A stretch of 5,759 nt of DNA from Bacteriovoracaceae bacterium UBA2428 (GTDB taxonomy: Bacteria > Bdellovibrionota > UBA2428), in assembly GCA_002343545.1 (NCBI GenBank), contig DDRA01000123.1, positions 1 through 5,759 on the forward strand, written 5' to 3'. The notes beneath the pieces were generated by a model. It saw nothing but the letters and a program-made list of their open reading frames with translations. It had not been told where the DNA came from and did not search any database. The position numbers and the translations under genes are program-made. Shown here piece after piece: positions 1 to 5,283 of this stretch. Every line of letters begins with the position of its first letter. Position 1 is the first letter of the stretch.

Positions 1-1702
1 ACCCACTACGACCCGGGGAGAACCAACTCGTGACCAAAGAAAAATCATTCCGAGGCCCACCCCGATGGGGGGAGCGGCCCCAACGGGCCAACTCCCCTTC
101 GACATACTCCTTTCCAAGATGAAAATGCATTCTGAAACCCTCAGGCGTGACTTCCACTTTTGCGACAAGCGAGCGCACGATCCGGTCGCGAGTGATGCCG
201 TTTTCAGGGTCATCAACGAGCCGCCTCAAACCCCGAAGTAGCTCCTCATAGCTCGCAAGCTCGACCGGCGAGTCGGATGTCACCTCACGAGCCTTTAAAG
301 CAGTGAGGCGATCCTCTTCAGTTTTCTTAAGTCCCTCCAGTCGCTCCATTTGCTTAAAGATCGCAAGCGGAGACACCGACTTCGGCAGCTCAGATAGCCT
401 CTCAGCTAGCACTTCTAGCTGAAGGCCAAGTTGCCGAACCCGCTCGGCGCGCTTCTTTGTCTCTGATCCTTGTGTCTTGTTCGCGTGCAGTGCCTGCGCG
501 CTACTTATGAGATGCCGCGCAAACTCAGGCGTCGAAAGTACACGCTCAATTTCGCTCCAAACTGCGGGCTCAAGCTTCTTCGCCTGAAGCCTGAACGGTC
601 GGCAGTTACAAACCTTCTTCAGCGTGACCGATTCCTGCCGAGCGGCCCATCCGTGCTCGTAGTAGGGCACCTTGCCGCCGTTGCCATGCGCGGATTTGCC
701 GACCATGTGCGCCCCGCAACTTGCGCAGCGAACAAGGCCCGTGAGTAAGAACGGATAGCGACTCTCAGATTCTGGCTTTCGCTTGCAAACTTCCCGAGCA
801 TCAAGCTCCCTTTGCACGCGCTCAAACGTTTCGACATCGAGGATCGCAGGCCAGCACGCCGCAACTTCTTTCGCGCTTCCATTAAGTCCCTTGTAGCGAC
901 GAACGCCGATATAAGCCTTGTTTCGAAGAATCCCCTCGACGTTATCGACCGAGAAGAAGCCGAGCCTTCCGGCATGATTGCCGCCTTGGGTTTCTCGCTT
1001 CGCCTTATAACCTTGAGTGTTCAAGCGCTTTGCAGCAAGCGAGAGCCCTCCGGTTTGAAGAAAGGCCGCAAAGACCGCCCGAACTGTTTGAGCAGCCTCC
1101 TCGTCAACACCCAGGTATCCTGGCTTTTCAGGCAACAGCTTATAACCAAGCGGCACAGTCCCGCCGTTGTAGAGCCCGCGTGAAGCGCGCGATTCGAAGT
1201 TTGCGGCGACGCGCTCACTGACCTGCCGACGCTCGAACTGCGCGATATTTGCAACCGTATAGAGAACCATTTCCCCGGCGGCGCTTGTCGTGTCGAAGTT
1301 CTCGCGCAGCGACTGAAAGCCGCAGCCGTGCCCTCGCATCATCTCCCAAATTCCCGCGAAATCTTTGATCGAGCGCGACAGACGCGAAAGCTCTGAGACC
1401 ATCACAAGGTCGATCTCGCGCGAGCGAATCTTCGATAAAAGCCGCTGAAGCTCAGGCCGGTCCATGTCTTTGCCACTTCTTGCCCGGTCGATGAAAACTT
1501 CGACCACTTCGCCAAAGCGTGCCTCAAGGTTGCGAAGCTTCACCGTTTCACGAAGCCGCATTTCCTGGTTGCGGATCGAACCCTCGGGGTTTTCAGCCTG
1601 CTCCTCGGTCGAGACTCTGATGTAGAGCCCGATCCGGCGTGAGCCGGATGCGAGCTGCTGCTTGTTGTCGTTTGCTTTAAGTTTTCTTGTGAGGCTAGCC
1701 AT
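1..1702 (-). CDS. Large serine recombinase (site-specific integrase), C-terminus cut by window edge
   Basis: This DNA integrase/excisionase of the large serine recombinase family has 567 residues in the window and no stop before the left edge. The N-terminal resolvase domain (about 22-167) has the signature YIRVSTEEQ, with Ser31 as the predicted nucleophile. It also has the family blocks DRARSGKDMDRPEL (72-85), SELSRLSRS (about 103-111) and ERRQVSER (157-164), which carry the expected active-site arginines. A Recombinase domain follows (about 180-300), with AAKRLNTQGY and VEGILRNKAYIG. A zinc ribbon follows with C326/C329 and C365/C367, then a Lys/Glu-rich predicted coiled coil (about 410-475). 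The start is ATG at 1702-1700, with AAAGGAGAA 9 nt upstream. It overlaps the stop of the preceding small gene by 8 bp, so translation is probably coupled. Beyond about residue 545 the tail looks unlike a conserved domain and may run into the element boundary. Family assignment is secure; the attachment site is unknown. Confidence 0.97.
   Translation of the reverse strand, partial: MASLTRKLKANDNKQQLASGSRRIGLYIRVSTEEQAENPEGSIRNQEMRLRETVKLRNLEARFGEVVEVFIDRARSGKDMDRPELQRLLSKIRSREIDLVMVSELSRLSRSIKDFAGIWEMMRGHGCGFQSLRENFDTTSAAGEMVLYTVANIAQFERRQVSERVAANFESRASRGLYNGGTVPLGYKLLPEKPGYLGVDEEAAQTVRAVFAAFLQTGGLSLAAKRLNTQGYKAKRETQGGNHAGRLGFFSVDNVEGILRNKAYIGVRRYKGLNGSAKEVAACWPAILDVETFERVQRELDAREVCKRKPESESRYPFLLTGLVRCASCGAHMVGKSAHGNGGKVPYYEHGWAARQESVTLKKVCNCRPFRLQAKKLEPAVWSEIERVLSTPEFARHLISSAQALHANKTQGSETKKRAERVRQLGLQLEVLAERLSELPKSVSPLAIFKQMERLEGLKKTEEDRLTALKAREVTSDSPVELASYEELLRGLRRLVDDPENGITRDRIVRSLVAKVEVTPEGFRMHFHLGKEYVEGELARWGRSPHRGGPRNDFSLVTSWFSPGRSG
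60..97. repeat. GC-rich stem-loops in the recombinase 3' region
   Basis: GGGGAG (69-74) pairs with CTCCCC (92-97), and GGCCC (76-80) pairs with GGGCC (85-89) around a CAAC loop. Together they give an 11-bp stem with one small internal bulge. A second small hairpin, CCCC-GAT-GGGG, sits at 60-70 and competes for the same G residues. No T-run follows on either strand, so this is not a standard intrinsic terminator. It lies within codons about 536-548 of the recombinase. It could be part of an attachment-site region, an mRNA stability element, or chance in GC-rich sequence. Confidence 0.5.
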
Positions 1703-2012
1703 CTGTACCTGTTCTCCTTTGGTTTGGAGTTACGGCTACAGTGGTTTCAACTTTCGAATCGGTCTTTACGAGCTGGCTGAAATATTCATAGAGCGCCGCT
1801 GCAACTTCTTCAAGTCGTTTTGCGGCTTCCTTTTTTAAACTTCCGTTAAAATGCACTTCGATGACTCGCGGCTCCCAACTGCCATGTCTCGCACGCCTCC
1901 CTGGTTTTCTGTCGTACTTGGATTCGCATTTGGCTCTTGGTTCCCTCTGTATTTTCCCTCTGATATTTTTTGTAATTTTATTTCTATAACTTTTTACCTC
2001 TTCACACCCCAC
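1695..2012 (-). CDS. Small basic protein of unknown function, coupled to the recombinase; start uncertain
   Basis: I do not recognise a family. From the GTG at 2012-2010 it would be 105 residues: a Lys/Arg-rich N-terminal half, then VIEVHFNGS, then an amphipathic helix rich in Ala, Glu and Lys (LKKEAAKRLEEVAAALYEYF), and a polar tail. The stop TAG at 1697-1695 overlaps the recombinase ATG by 8 bp. The GTG is preceded by AGGA with an 8-nt spacer, weaker than the AAAGGAGA sites of its neighbours. The same frame stays open to an ATG at 2231 (178 residues), but that version reads through the 109-bp palindrome with a coding-unlike composition. It would also overlap the membrane-protein gene by 80 bp, so I prefer the shorter form. 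Size, charge and coupling would suit a DNA-binding accessory or recombination directionality factor, but that is inference from context only. Confidence 0.5.
   Translation of the reverse strand: MGCEEVKSYRNKITKNIRGKIQREPRAKCESKYDRKPGRRARHGSWEPRVIEVHFNGSLKKEAAKRLEEVAAALYEYFSQLVKTDSKVETTVAVTPNQRRTGTDG
1712..1720 (-). promoter_or_regulatory. Shine-Dalgarno site of the serine recombinase
   Basis: AAAGGAGAA on the minus strand lies 9 nt upstream of the ATG at 1702. It fixes the recombinase start and lies inside the end of the preceding small gene. Confidence 0.85.
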
Positions 2013-2115
2013 GCTCTCTGTCCTGGGGTTTTTGTTTTGCTGACCACTCTCTCTCGTAGGGGGAGGGTGGTCAGCAAATGCGCAGCAAGAAAACCCCAGG
2101 ACAGGAGCCGTGGGG
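2007..2115. repeat. 109-bp nested inverted repeat between the membrane-protein and small-protein genes
   Basis: The outer 26-nt arms, 2007-2032 and 2090-2115, match at 22 of 26 positions, including a perfect 15-bp block (2018-2032 with 2090-2104: CTGTCCTGGGGTTTT and its complement) and a perfect 7-bp end (CCCCACG/CGTGGGG). Nested inside is a second perfect 12-bp stem, TTTGCTGACCAC (2036-2047) with GTGGTCAGCAAA (2067-2078), around a 19-nt loop. In the minus-strand transcript the 3' arm contains both the AGGA motif and the GTG proposed as the start of the next gene, so folding would occlude that start. No clear T-run follows the whole structure on the minus strand, which makes an intrinsic terminator unlikely. 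It could be a translational or processing switch, a transcription-factor platform, or a decayed MITE-like insertion. No target-site duplication is evident. Confidence 0.85.
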
Positions 2116-2151
2116 TTCTCCTCTTGTTTCGTGAGTTTAGATGAGTTCTCG

Positions 2152-2529
2152 TTAGGCGCTTCGTGCATCGCCGCCCTCCGAAGTCTTATCGGACCCGGTT
2201 TCGGAGCCTTCGGTTTCAATTTCGTATTCAATCTTGGCTCGCTTCAATCTGAAGAAGTACGGCCACGCGAATTGATCAAGCACCACACCAAGAACGACAA
2301 GCGCCACCCCCTCTACGCCGAAGGCTAGCCGCAGGAAAGTTCTCAGCTCTACCCAGCGCGTGGGCTCTTTGATCCAGCCAGCGTTAAAGATCTGAAGGCC
2401 GTGCTCGCGGTAGCCGTAGATTGTTACGAGCAGATACACCACAGCGAGCGCCGTGAAGCTTAGTGGAAGCGACAAAATCTTATGGATGAGTCGCATGTTT
2501 TGGAACTTTTTGTAGACATTAACAGTCAT
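2152..2529 (-). CDS. Small two-helix inner-membrane protein, unknown function
   Basis: The protein has 125 residues. Two hydrophobic segments are clear: about 18-40 (ILSLPLSFTALAVVYLLVTIYGY) read as one helix, and about 66-86 (LRLAFGVEGVALVVLGVVL). A roughly 25-residue loop with KEPTRW separates them. A short N-terminal basic segment and a charged tail (about 94-125), basic first and then Glu/Asp/Ser-rich, probably face the cytoplasm. No enzyme motif or signal-peptidase site is visible. The ATG at 2529-2527 overlaps the upstream stop as ATGA and has GGGGGAGAG 5 nt upstream, so the start is firm; Met12 is a weaker alternative. Its position behind the coupling ATPase and Replic_Relax genes suggests it may anchor or assist the transfer machinery at the membrane, as small membrane proteins in mobilization operons can, but there is no direct evidence. 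Confidence 0.85.
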   Translation of the reverse strand: MTVNVYKKFQNMRLIHKILSLPLSFTALAVVYLLVTIYGYREHGLQIFNAGWIKEPTRWVELRTFLRLAFGVEGVALVVLGVVLDQFAWPYFFRLKRAKIEYEIETEGSETGSDKTSEGGDARSA

Positions 2530-3290
2530 TGATTCTCTCCCCCGAGAATTTGTGTTTGAGTATTTGTTACCTTCGAGTTTGCTTTGGCCTGGTCGCCGAG
2601 GAACTCCTCAAGCGACCGAAATGTGAACACGCCGAGGCTGCCGAATGCTGAAGCCTCGGGCGCTAAATGTTCACCAAGCAAGCGGCGAATCTTCACCGCA
2701 GTGGCAGCACTGCCAACAACATACAGGACGCGCTTGTAGTCATTTTGAACCTGGTAGCTTGCAAGTATCTGCCTGTAGCGCGCACTCGATTTGACTGTGA
2801 GTTCAAGCTCGACAGCCCACCGAGTACCAGCCACCGTGACTACAAGATCGGGCACACGAAGCCCAGCGAGCGAGCTACTTATGGCTCGCTCGCTGCGAAC
2901 AACGTGACACCCTGGCTGCTTTGCCTTCAGTTGATCTGCAACTTCAACAAGAAGAAGATCGTGGTAAAGCTCTGCGGTGTTAAGTCTCTTTGGCCACCTT
3001 GGACTTTGGAGGCCGTGGCCTCCAAAGTGAACAAGGGCGTGTCCCGCCCGCGTTAGTGTGACTACAGAGCCGATCTCTTTTGGGTGCCCGTGGTGCATGA
3101 GGATGCCGACTCGTTGTTTGCAAACAAGGCCTGAGTCATGCAGCTTCGCGATGCGCTCGCTGCTCACAGACTGCGCGAGCCCCGCAAAGTGTCTGCGCCT
3201 GATTTGCTCAAGCGAGAGCACTCCCCAGCTTGCGAGATCAGCTAGAATTGCAAGGTCGCGGGCAGTTGGCTGCACTCGCACCTTACTCAC
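2526..3290 (-). CDS. Replication-relaxation (Replic_Relax/MobC-like) family protein
   Basis: This 254-residue protein resembles the replication-relaxation family found on plasmids and integrative elements, which is associated with mobilization and with relaxing DNA at the origin. Residues about 10-60 read as a winged helix (RDLAILADLASWGVLSLEQI, then the recognition-helix-like SSERIAKLHDSGLV), with a wing about 72-90. The second half (about 105-230) resembles a PD-(D/E)xK-type fold: the helix AELYHDLLLVEVADQL, then P147-D148, the strand WAVELELTVK giving E161/E163/K167, and the helix SARYRQILASY. Whether it cleaves DNA is not known. The start is GTG at 3290-3288, with AAAGGAGAG 5 nt upstream; it overlaps the coupling-protein stop by 8 bp. 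The stop overlaps the next ATG as ATGA. Adjacency to a coupling protein supports a role in DNA transfer. Two strong palindromes lie inside the gene. Confidence 0.8.
   Translation of the reverse strand: MSKVRVQPTARDLAILADLASWGVLSLEQIRRRHFAGLAQSVSSERIAKLHDSGLVCKQRVGILMHHGHPKEIGSVVTLTRAGHALVHFGGHGLQSPRWPKRLNTAELYHDLLLVEVADQLKAKQPGCHVVRSERAISSSLAGLRVPDLVVTVAGTRWAVELELTVKSSARYRQILASYQVQNDYKRVLYVVGSAATAVKIRRLLGEHLAPEASAFGSLGVFTFRSLEEFLGDQAKANSKVTNTQTQILGGENQ
2864..2895. repeat. Perfect 12-bp inverted repeat inside the Replic_Relax gene
   Basis: CAGCGAGCGAGC (2864-2875) is the exact reverse complement of GCTCGCTCGCTG (2884-2895), separated by 8 nt. It encodes part of the segment just before the nuclease-like core (about residues 132-142). 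The arms are internally repetitive (GCGA units). No T-run follows. It may slow ribosomes, set mRNA stability between operon genes, or be incidental. Confidence 0.8.
3003..3028. repeat. 26-bp near-perfect palindrome inside the Replic_Relax gene
   Basis: ACTTTGGAGGCC (3003-3014) is the exact reverse complement of GGCCTCCAAAGT (3017-3028), with only 2 nt (GT) between. It encodes the HFGGHGLQS segment (about residues 88-96), between the winged-helix and nuclease-like parts. The very short spacer favours a DNA dyad bound by a dimeric protein over an RNA hairpin, but it could also be chance. Confidence 0.8.
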
Positions 3291-4872
3291 TCACGCTCTC
3301 CTTTGGACTTAGGCGCGCGAACTGCACGCGTGCCGTGAAGTTTCCGTCGGGCGTCGGAAGATGCAAAACTCCGCAGCCGTGCGTGAAATTCTTCAGTTCA
3401 TTCGGGTGGATTTTGTACTCTTCCACACTTCGCACAGACGCCTGTCCTGTGCGCGCGTTTGCGTTCATCCAGCCCAGGTCTTCGACCCGCTCCGTGCGAC
3501 GCTCGCTTGCGCGTGTGCCGATGTGACGGGCGTAGAAGTCCGCCGTGTCGGGATCGTTGAGGCCCAAGAGACACTTTACGTTCGTATTCGTGTTTACGAT
3601 CCGTGCGAAGTCAGGCGAGACCATCGAAAGATCGGCCGTGCTCTGATGCGAGAGGTGCAGGGCTACCATGCTTGAGCGTGCCTTATTTAGGATTTGCTCA
3701 AAGCCCTCATAAGCAAAGGCTGAGAACTCATCCATAAAGACCGAATAGAAGCTCGCCTGGTTTCCCATGCGGCTTGCACGCTCGCCCACGCACCCTGCAA
3801 GATCCTGGAGGATCATGCGGCCAAGTTGTTTTGCTACGATTTGATACTTTAGCGTTGGCAGCAGCACGATGTTCACATGAGGCGCTCGGTGCTCGGGTGA
3901 GCTCGACGGACAAAGCGAGTCCTCCATTTCGATCACGTCGTCGCCCGTGAAACCGTTCACAAGCTCTGAGACCTCACCCTCGGCAAAGGGTGCAAGCTGC
4001 GAGACAAGTCCCATGTGGTTTGCCTCGCGAATTTGACGCGACTGCGCAAGCATTCGCTGCAAACGTTCTTTAAGTCGCGCGTCGGGGCAGGCTTTCGCAA
4101 GCTTTGCCAGCTCAATGTCGCTCACGAGCACGGCATGGAGTCTTCGGAACGTGACGGCTTTTGTAGGCTCTGCTTTCTTCAGCGCCGACACCAGCGCAAG
4201 AGCCGAGTCGTACTGAACGCCCTTGTAGAAAGGATCGGGAAAATCGAAGCTCGCAAAGATGCGGTCCACGATGGCTTGAGCTGAGCCTGTGGCGAGCGGG
4301 TTTAAACTTGCAGACTTTGACGGGTTGCCAAGATCAAAGACTCGAACAGCGGCCACGCCCCACAAAGCGCGTTTCACACGGCTTGCGAGTTCAGGATCGC
4401 CTTTGCCGTCAATGACAAGCGACGAGACGCCGTTTCGCGCATCCCGCACAATCCACGGGAGGATCAGGCTTTCGGTCTTACCTCGGCCCGTGGTGCCGAT
4501 GATCTGGACGTGTCCAAGGCGCTGCTTGCGACTAAGGCCCAAGGGCGTGCCGTCGCAGCTTCCGACATGGATTGTTTTAGAATCATGATATTTCGCCAGA
4601 TGTTCATGCGTGAGGGCATCGTCTAGCAGTGCGCGGTTTTTTCGCATAAACCAGCGAAGGGCGAGAAACAGGAGCGCAAGCACTACGAGGTAGCCTGCCA
4701 TCCAGATCATCTGGAAATTTCGAATGTAGAACGCTTCGATCCTGCTTGCTTGCGTCCAGCAGACGGCAACGAGGACGAGTCCTCCGATGCCGCACACTTC
4801 AGCAAGACTAATATCATTCTTGGCGGATTTTCCTCCGCCGTCGTTTTTAGGGTCAGAATAGAAAATGGACAT
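3283..4872 (-). CDS. Type IV coupling protein (VirD4/TraG/TraD-family DNA-transfer ATPase)
   Basis: This hexameric inner-membrane ATPase would couple relaxase-bound DNA to a type IV secretion channel. At 529 residues it is within the usual family range. After a polar N-terminus come two membrane helices (about 24-42 and 54-75) with a short intervening loop, as is typical of VirD4/TrwB N-termini. The ATPase domain has Walker A GTTGRGKTES (126-135, Lys132), followed by LVIDGKGDPEL and DLGNPSKSASLNPL. Walker B is SVFMDEF (377-383, Asp381/Glu382). The downstream glutamine motif LHLSHQST follows (Gln410). The NTNTNVKCLLGLNDPDTADF block (427-446) fits the TraG/TraD recognition region. The start is the ATG at 4872-4870, because AAAGGAGAT lies 10 nt upstream; an in-frame ATG at 4914 would add 14 residues but places that Shine-Dalgarno inside the gene. 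It heads the leftward cluster and overlaps the Replic_Relax gene by 8 bp. All key motifs are intact. Confidence 0.95.
   Translation of the reverse strand: MSIFYSDPKNDGGGKSAKNDISLAEVCGIGGLVLVAVCWTQASRIEAFYIRNFQMIWMAGYLVVLALLFLALRWFMRKNRALLDDALTHEHLAKYHDSKTIHVGSCDGTPLGLSRKQRLGHVQIIGTTGRGKTESLILPWIVRDARNGVSSLVIDGKGDPELASRVKRALWGVAAVRVFDLGNPSKSASLNPLATGSAQAIVDRIFASFDFPDPFYKGVQYDSALALVSALKKAEPTKAVTFRRLHAVLVSDIELAKLAKACPDARLKERLQRMLAQSRQIREANHMGLVSQLAPFAEGEVSELVNGFTGDDVIEMEDSLCPSSSPEHRAPHVNIVLLPTLKYQIVAKQLGRMILQDLAGCVGERASRMGNQASFYSVFMDEFSAFAYEGFEQILNKARSSMVALHLSHQSTADLSMVSPDFARIVNTNTNVKCLLGLNDPDTADFYARHIGTRASERRTERVEDLGWMNANARTGQASVRSVEEYKIHPNELKNFTHGCGVLHLPTPDGNFTARVQFARLSPKESVSE
3296..3304 (-). 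promoter_or_regulatory. Shine-Dalgarno deciding the GTG start of the Replic_Relax gene
   Basis: AAAGGAGAG on the minus strand lies 5 nt upstream of the GTG at 3290-3288 and within the last codons of the coupling-protein gene. It supports the non-ATG start and translational coupling. Confidence 0.8.
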
Positions 4873-4882
4873 GGGTTTAGGT

Positions 4883-4891
4883 ATCTCCTTT
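4883..4891 (-). promoter_or_regulatory. Shine-Dalgarno deciding the coupling-protein start
   Basis: AAAGGAGAT on the minus strand lies 10 nt before the ATG at 4872. It also forms part of a small dyad, ATCTC-TAAAG-GAGAT (4897-4883), which could partly mask it. Confidence 0.85.
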
Positions 4892-4902
4892 AGAGATGAG
4901 AG

Positions 4903-4936
4903 CCCGTGAGACATGCGCGTGTGCGAAGCTCACGGG
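4903..4936. repeat. Inverted repeat in the coupling-protein leader
   Basis: CCCGTGAG (4903-4910) and CTCACGGG (4929-4936) are perfect 8-bp arms around an 18-nt spacer. The structure lies about 11 nt upstream of the coupling-protein Shine-Dalgarno. It would be part of the mRNA leader if transcription starts further right, or an operator if it starts nearby. No T-run follows on either strand. Confidence 0.6.
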
Positions 4937-4968
4937 GAATGAAGTTGAAGTTTGGTCGGTCACATACT

Positions 4969-4990
4969 TTCGAAGACGAAGATCTTCGAA
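4969..4990. repeat. TTCGAAG dyad with an internal 12-bp palindrome
   Basis: TTCGAAG (4969-4975) and CTTCGAA (4984-4990) form a 7-bp inverted repeat with an 8-nt spacer. Overlapping it, CGAAGATCTTCG (4977-4988) is a perfect 12-bp palindrome. The symmetry suits a dimeric repressor site. Confidence 0.55.
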
Positions 4991-5011
4991 TCGATAAGAG
5001 TAAATTTTCCT

Positions 5012-5027
5012 TGCGCTAAAATGCGCA
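5012..5027. repeat. Short dyad TGCGC-N6-GCGCA
   Basis: TGCGC (5012-5016) and GCGCA (5023-5027) form a perfect 5-bp inverted repeat around TAAAAT. It lies immediately before the TGTCGCA dyad and may belong to the same protein-binding cluster. Confidence 0.45.
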
Positions 5028-5030
5028 CTA

Positions 5031-5063
5031 TGCGACAAGAGATGAGTCACCAAGTCTGTCGCA
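5031..5063. repeat. TGCGACA/TGTCGCA inverted repeat, candidate operator
   Basis: TGCGACA (5031-5037) and TGTCGCA (5057-5063) form a perfect 7-bp inverted repeat with a 19-nt spacer, so the half-site centres lie about 26 bp apart. A third copy of TGTCGCA is at 5234-5240, ahead of the rightward gene. Three copies of one heptamer in about 410 bp suggest a regulator or replication/transfer protein that binds on both sides of the region. Confidence 0.55.
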
Positions 5064-5160
5064 CCATCAAACAGGGTCGCGAAAACTAAACTAAAAAATT
5101 GAGATCCTTTCTACCAAGACGTCCGCTAGAGACTCTCCTGGCAATGTAAGTAAATTTTGG

Positions 5161-5172
5161 GGGGTATACCCC
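5161..5172. repeat. Perfect 12-bp palindrome GGGGTATACCCC
   Basis: The palindrome is exact and is followed by C- and G-runs (CCCC at 5176-5179, GGGG at 5194-5197). G/C-block palindromes like this occur at some transfer origins and at metal-sensor operators, so either reading is open. It abuts the second AGTAAATTTT copy. Confidence 0.6.
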
Positions 5173-5283
5173 GAACCCCGTCCACGCAGGCTTGGGGAAT
5201 GGTTAAAGAATTTTTGCCGACGTTTCGTAGATTTGTCGCACACGTGTTCTTAACTTCTCTTTCCAAAATGTCGATGCGTCTTC

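Larger units (their letters stand above)
4999..5158. repeat. 10-bp direct repeat AGTAAATTTT, two copies
   Basis: AGTAAATTTT occurs exactly at 4999-5008 and again at 5149-5158, 150 bp apart, bracketing the TGCGC and TGTCGCA dyads. It could be a repeated binding site or chance in AT-rich sequence. Confidence 0.45.
4873..5283. other. 411-bp divergent non-coding region; probable control region, possible oriT
   Basis: No convincing gene fits between the leftward coupling-protein gene and the rightward gene starting at 5284. The stretch is instead crowded with dyads (4903-4936, 4969-4990, 5012-5027, 5031-5063, 5161-5172), a 10-bp direct repeat and an A-rich tract (about 5081-5098). It must hold promoters for at least the leftward operon, but I could not identify a convincing -35/-10 pair on either strand. 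Location next to mobilization genes and the concentration of palindromes also make it the best oriT candidate in the window. No published nic consensus was recognised with confidence. Confidence 0.6.

Noticed and set aside
1..60. tRNA 3' end as integration site at the left edge
   Set aside because: A GGTTC string is present on the minus strand, but no T-arm pairing or acceptor stem could be assembled in the visible sequence.
470..1254. Several 60-120-residue frames on both strands within the recombinase gene
   Set aside because: All lie in alternative frames of a gene with intact family motifs throughout; they are shadows.
2007..2115. Intrinsic (rho-independent) terminator
   Set aside because: No T-run follows the stem on the minus strand, the loop region is too elaborate, and genes of the same orientation continue downstream.
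2013..2231. N-terminal extension of the small-protein frame to the ATG at 2231 (178 residues)
   Set aside because: It reads through the palindrome with coding-unlike composition, overlaps the membrane-protein gene by 80 bp, and no strong Shine-Dalgarno was identified for it. It remains possible.
4873..4914. Upstream ATG at 4914 for the coupling protein
   Set aside because: A near-ideal AAAGGAGAT sits 10 nt before the ATG at 4872, inside what the longer version would make coding.
4940..5110. Sigma-70 promoter for the leftward operon
   Set aside because: Candidate -35/-10 pairs, such as TTGGTG with TAGTGC, match the consensus too poorly to report.
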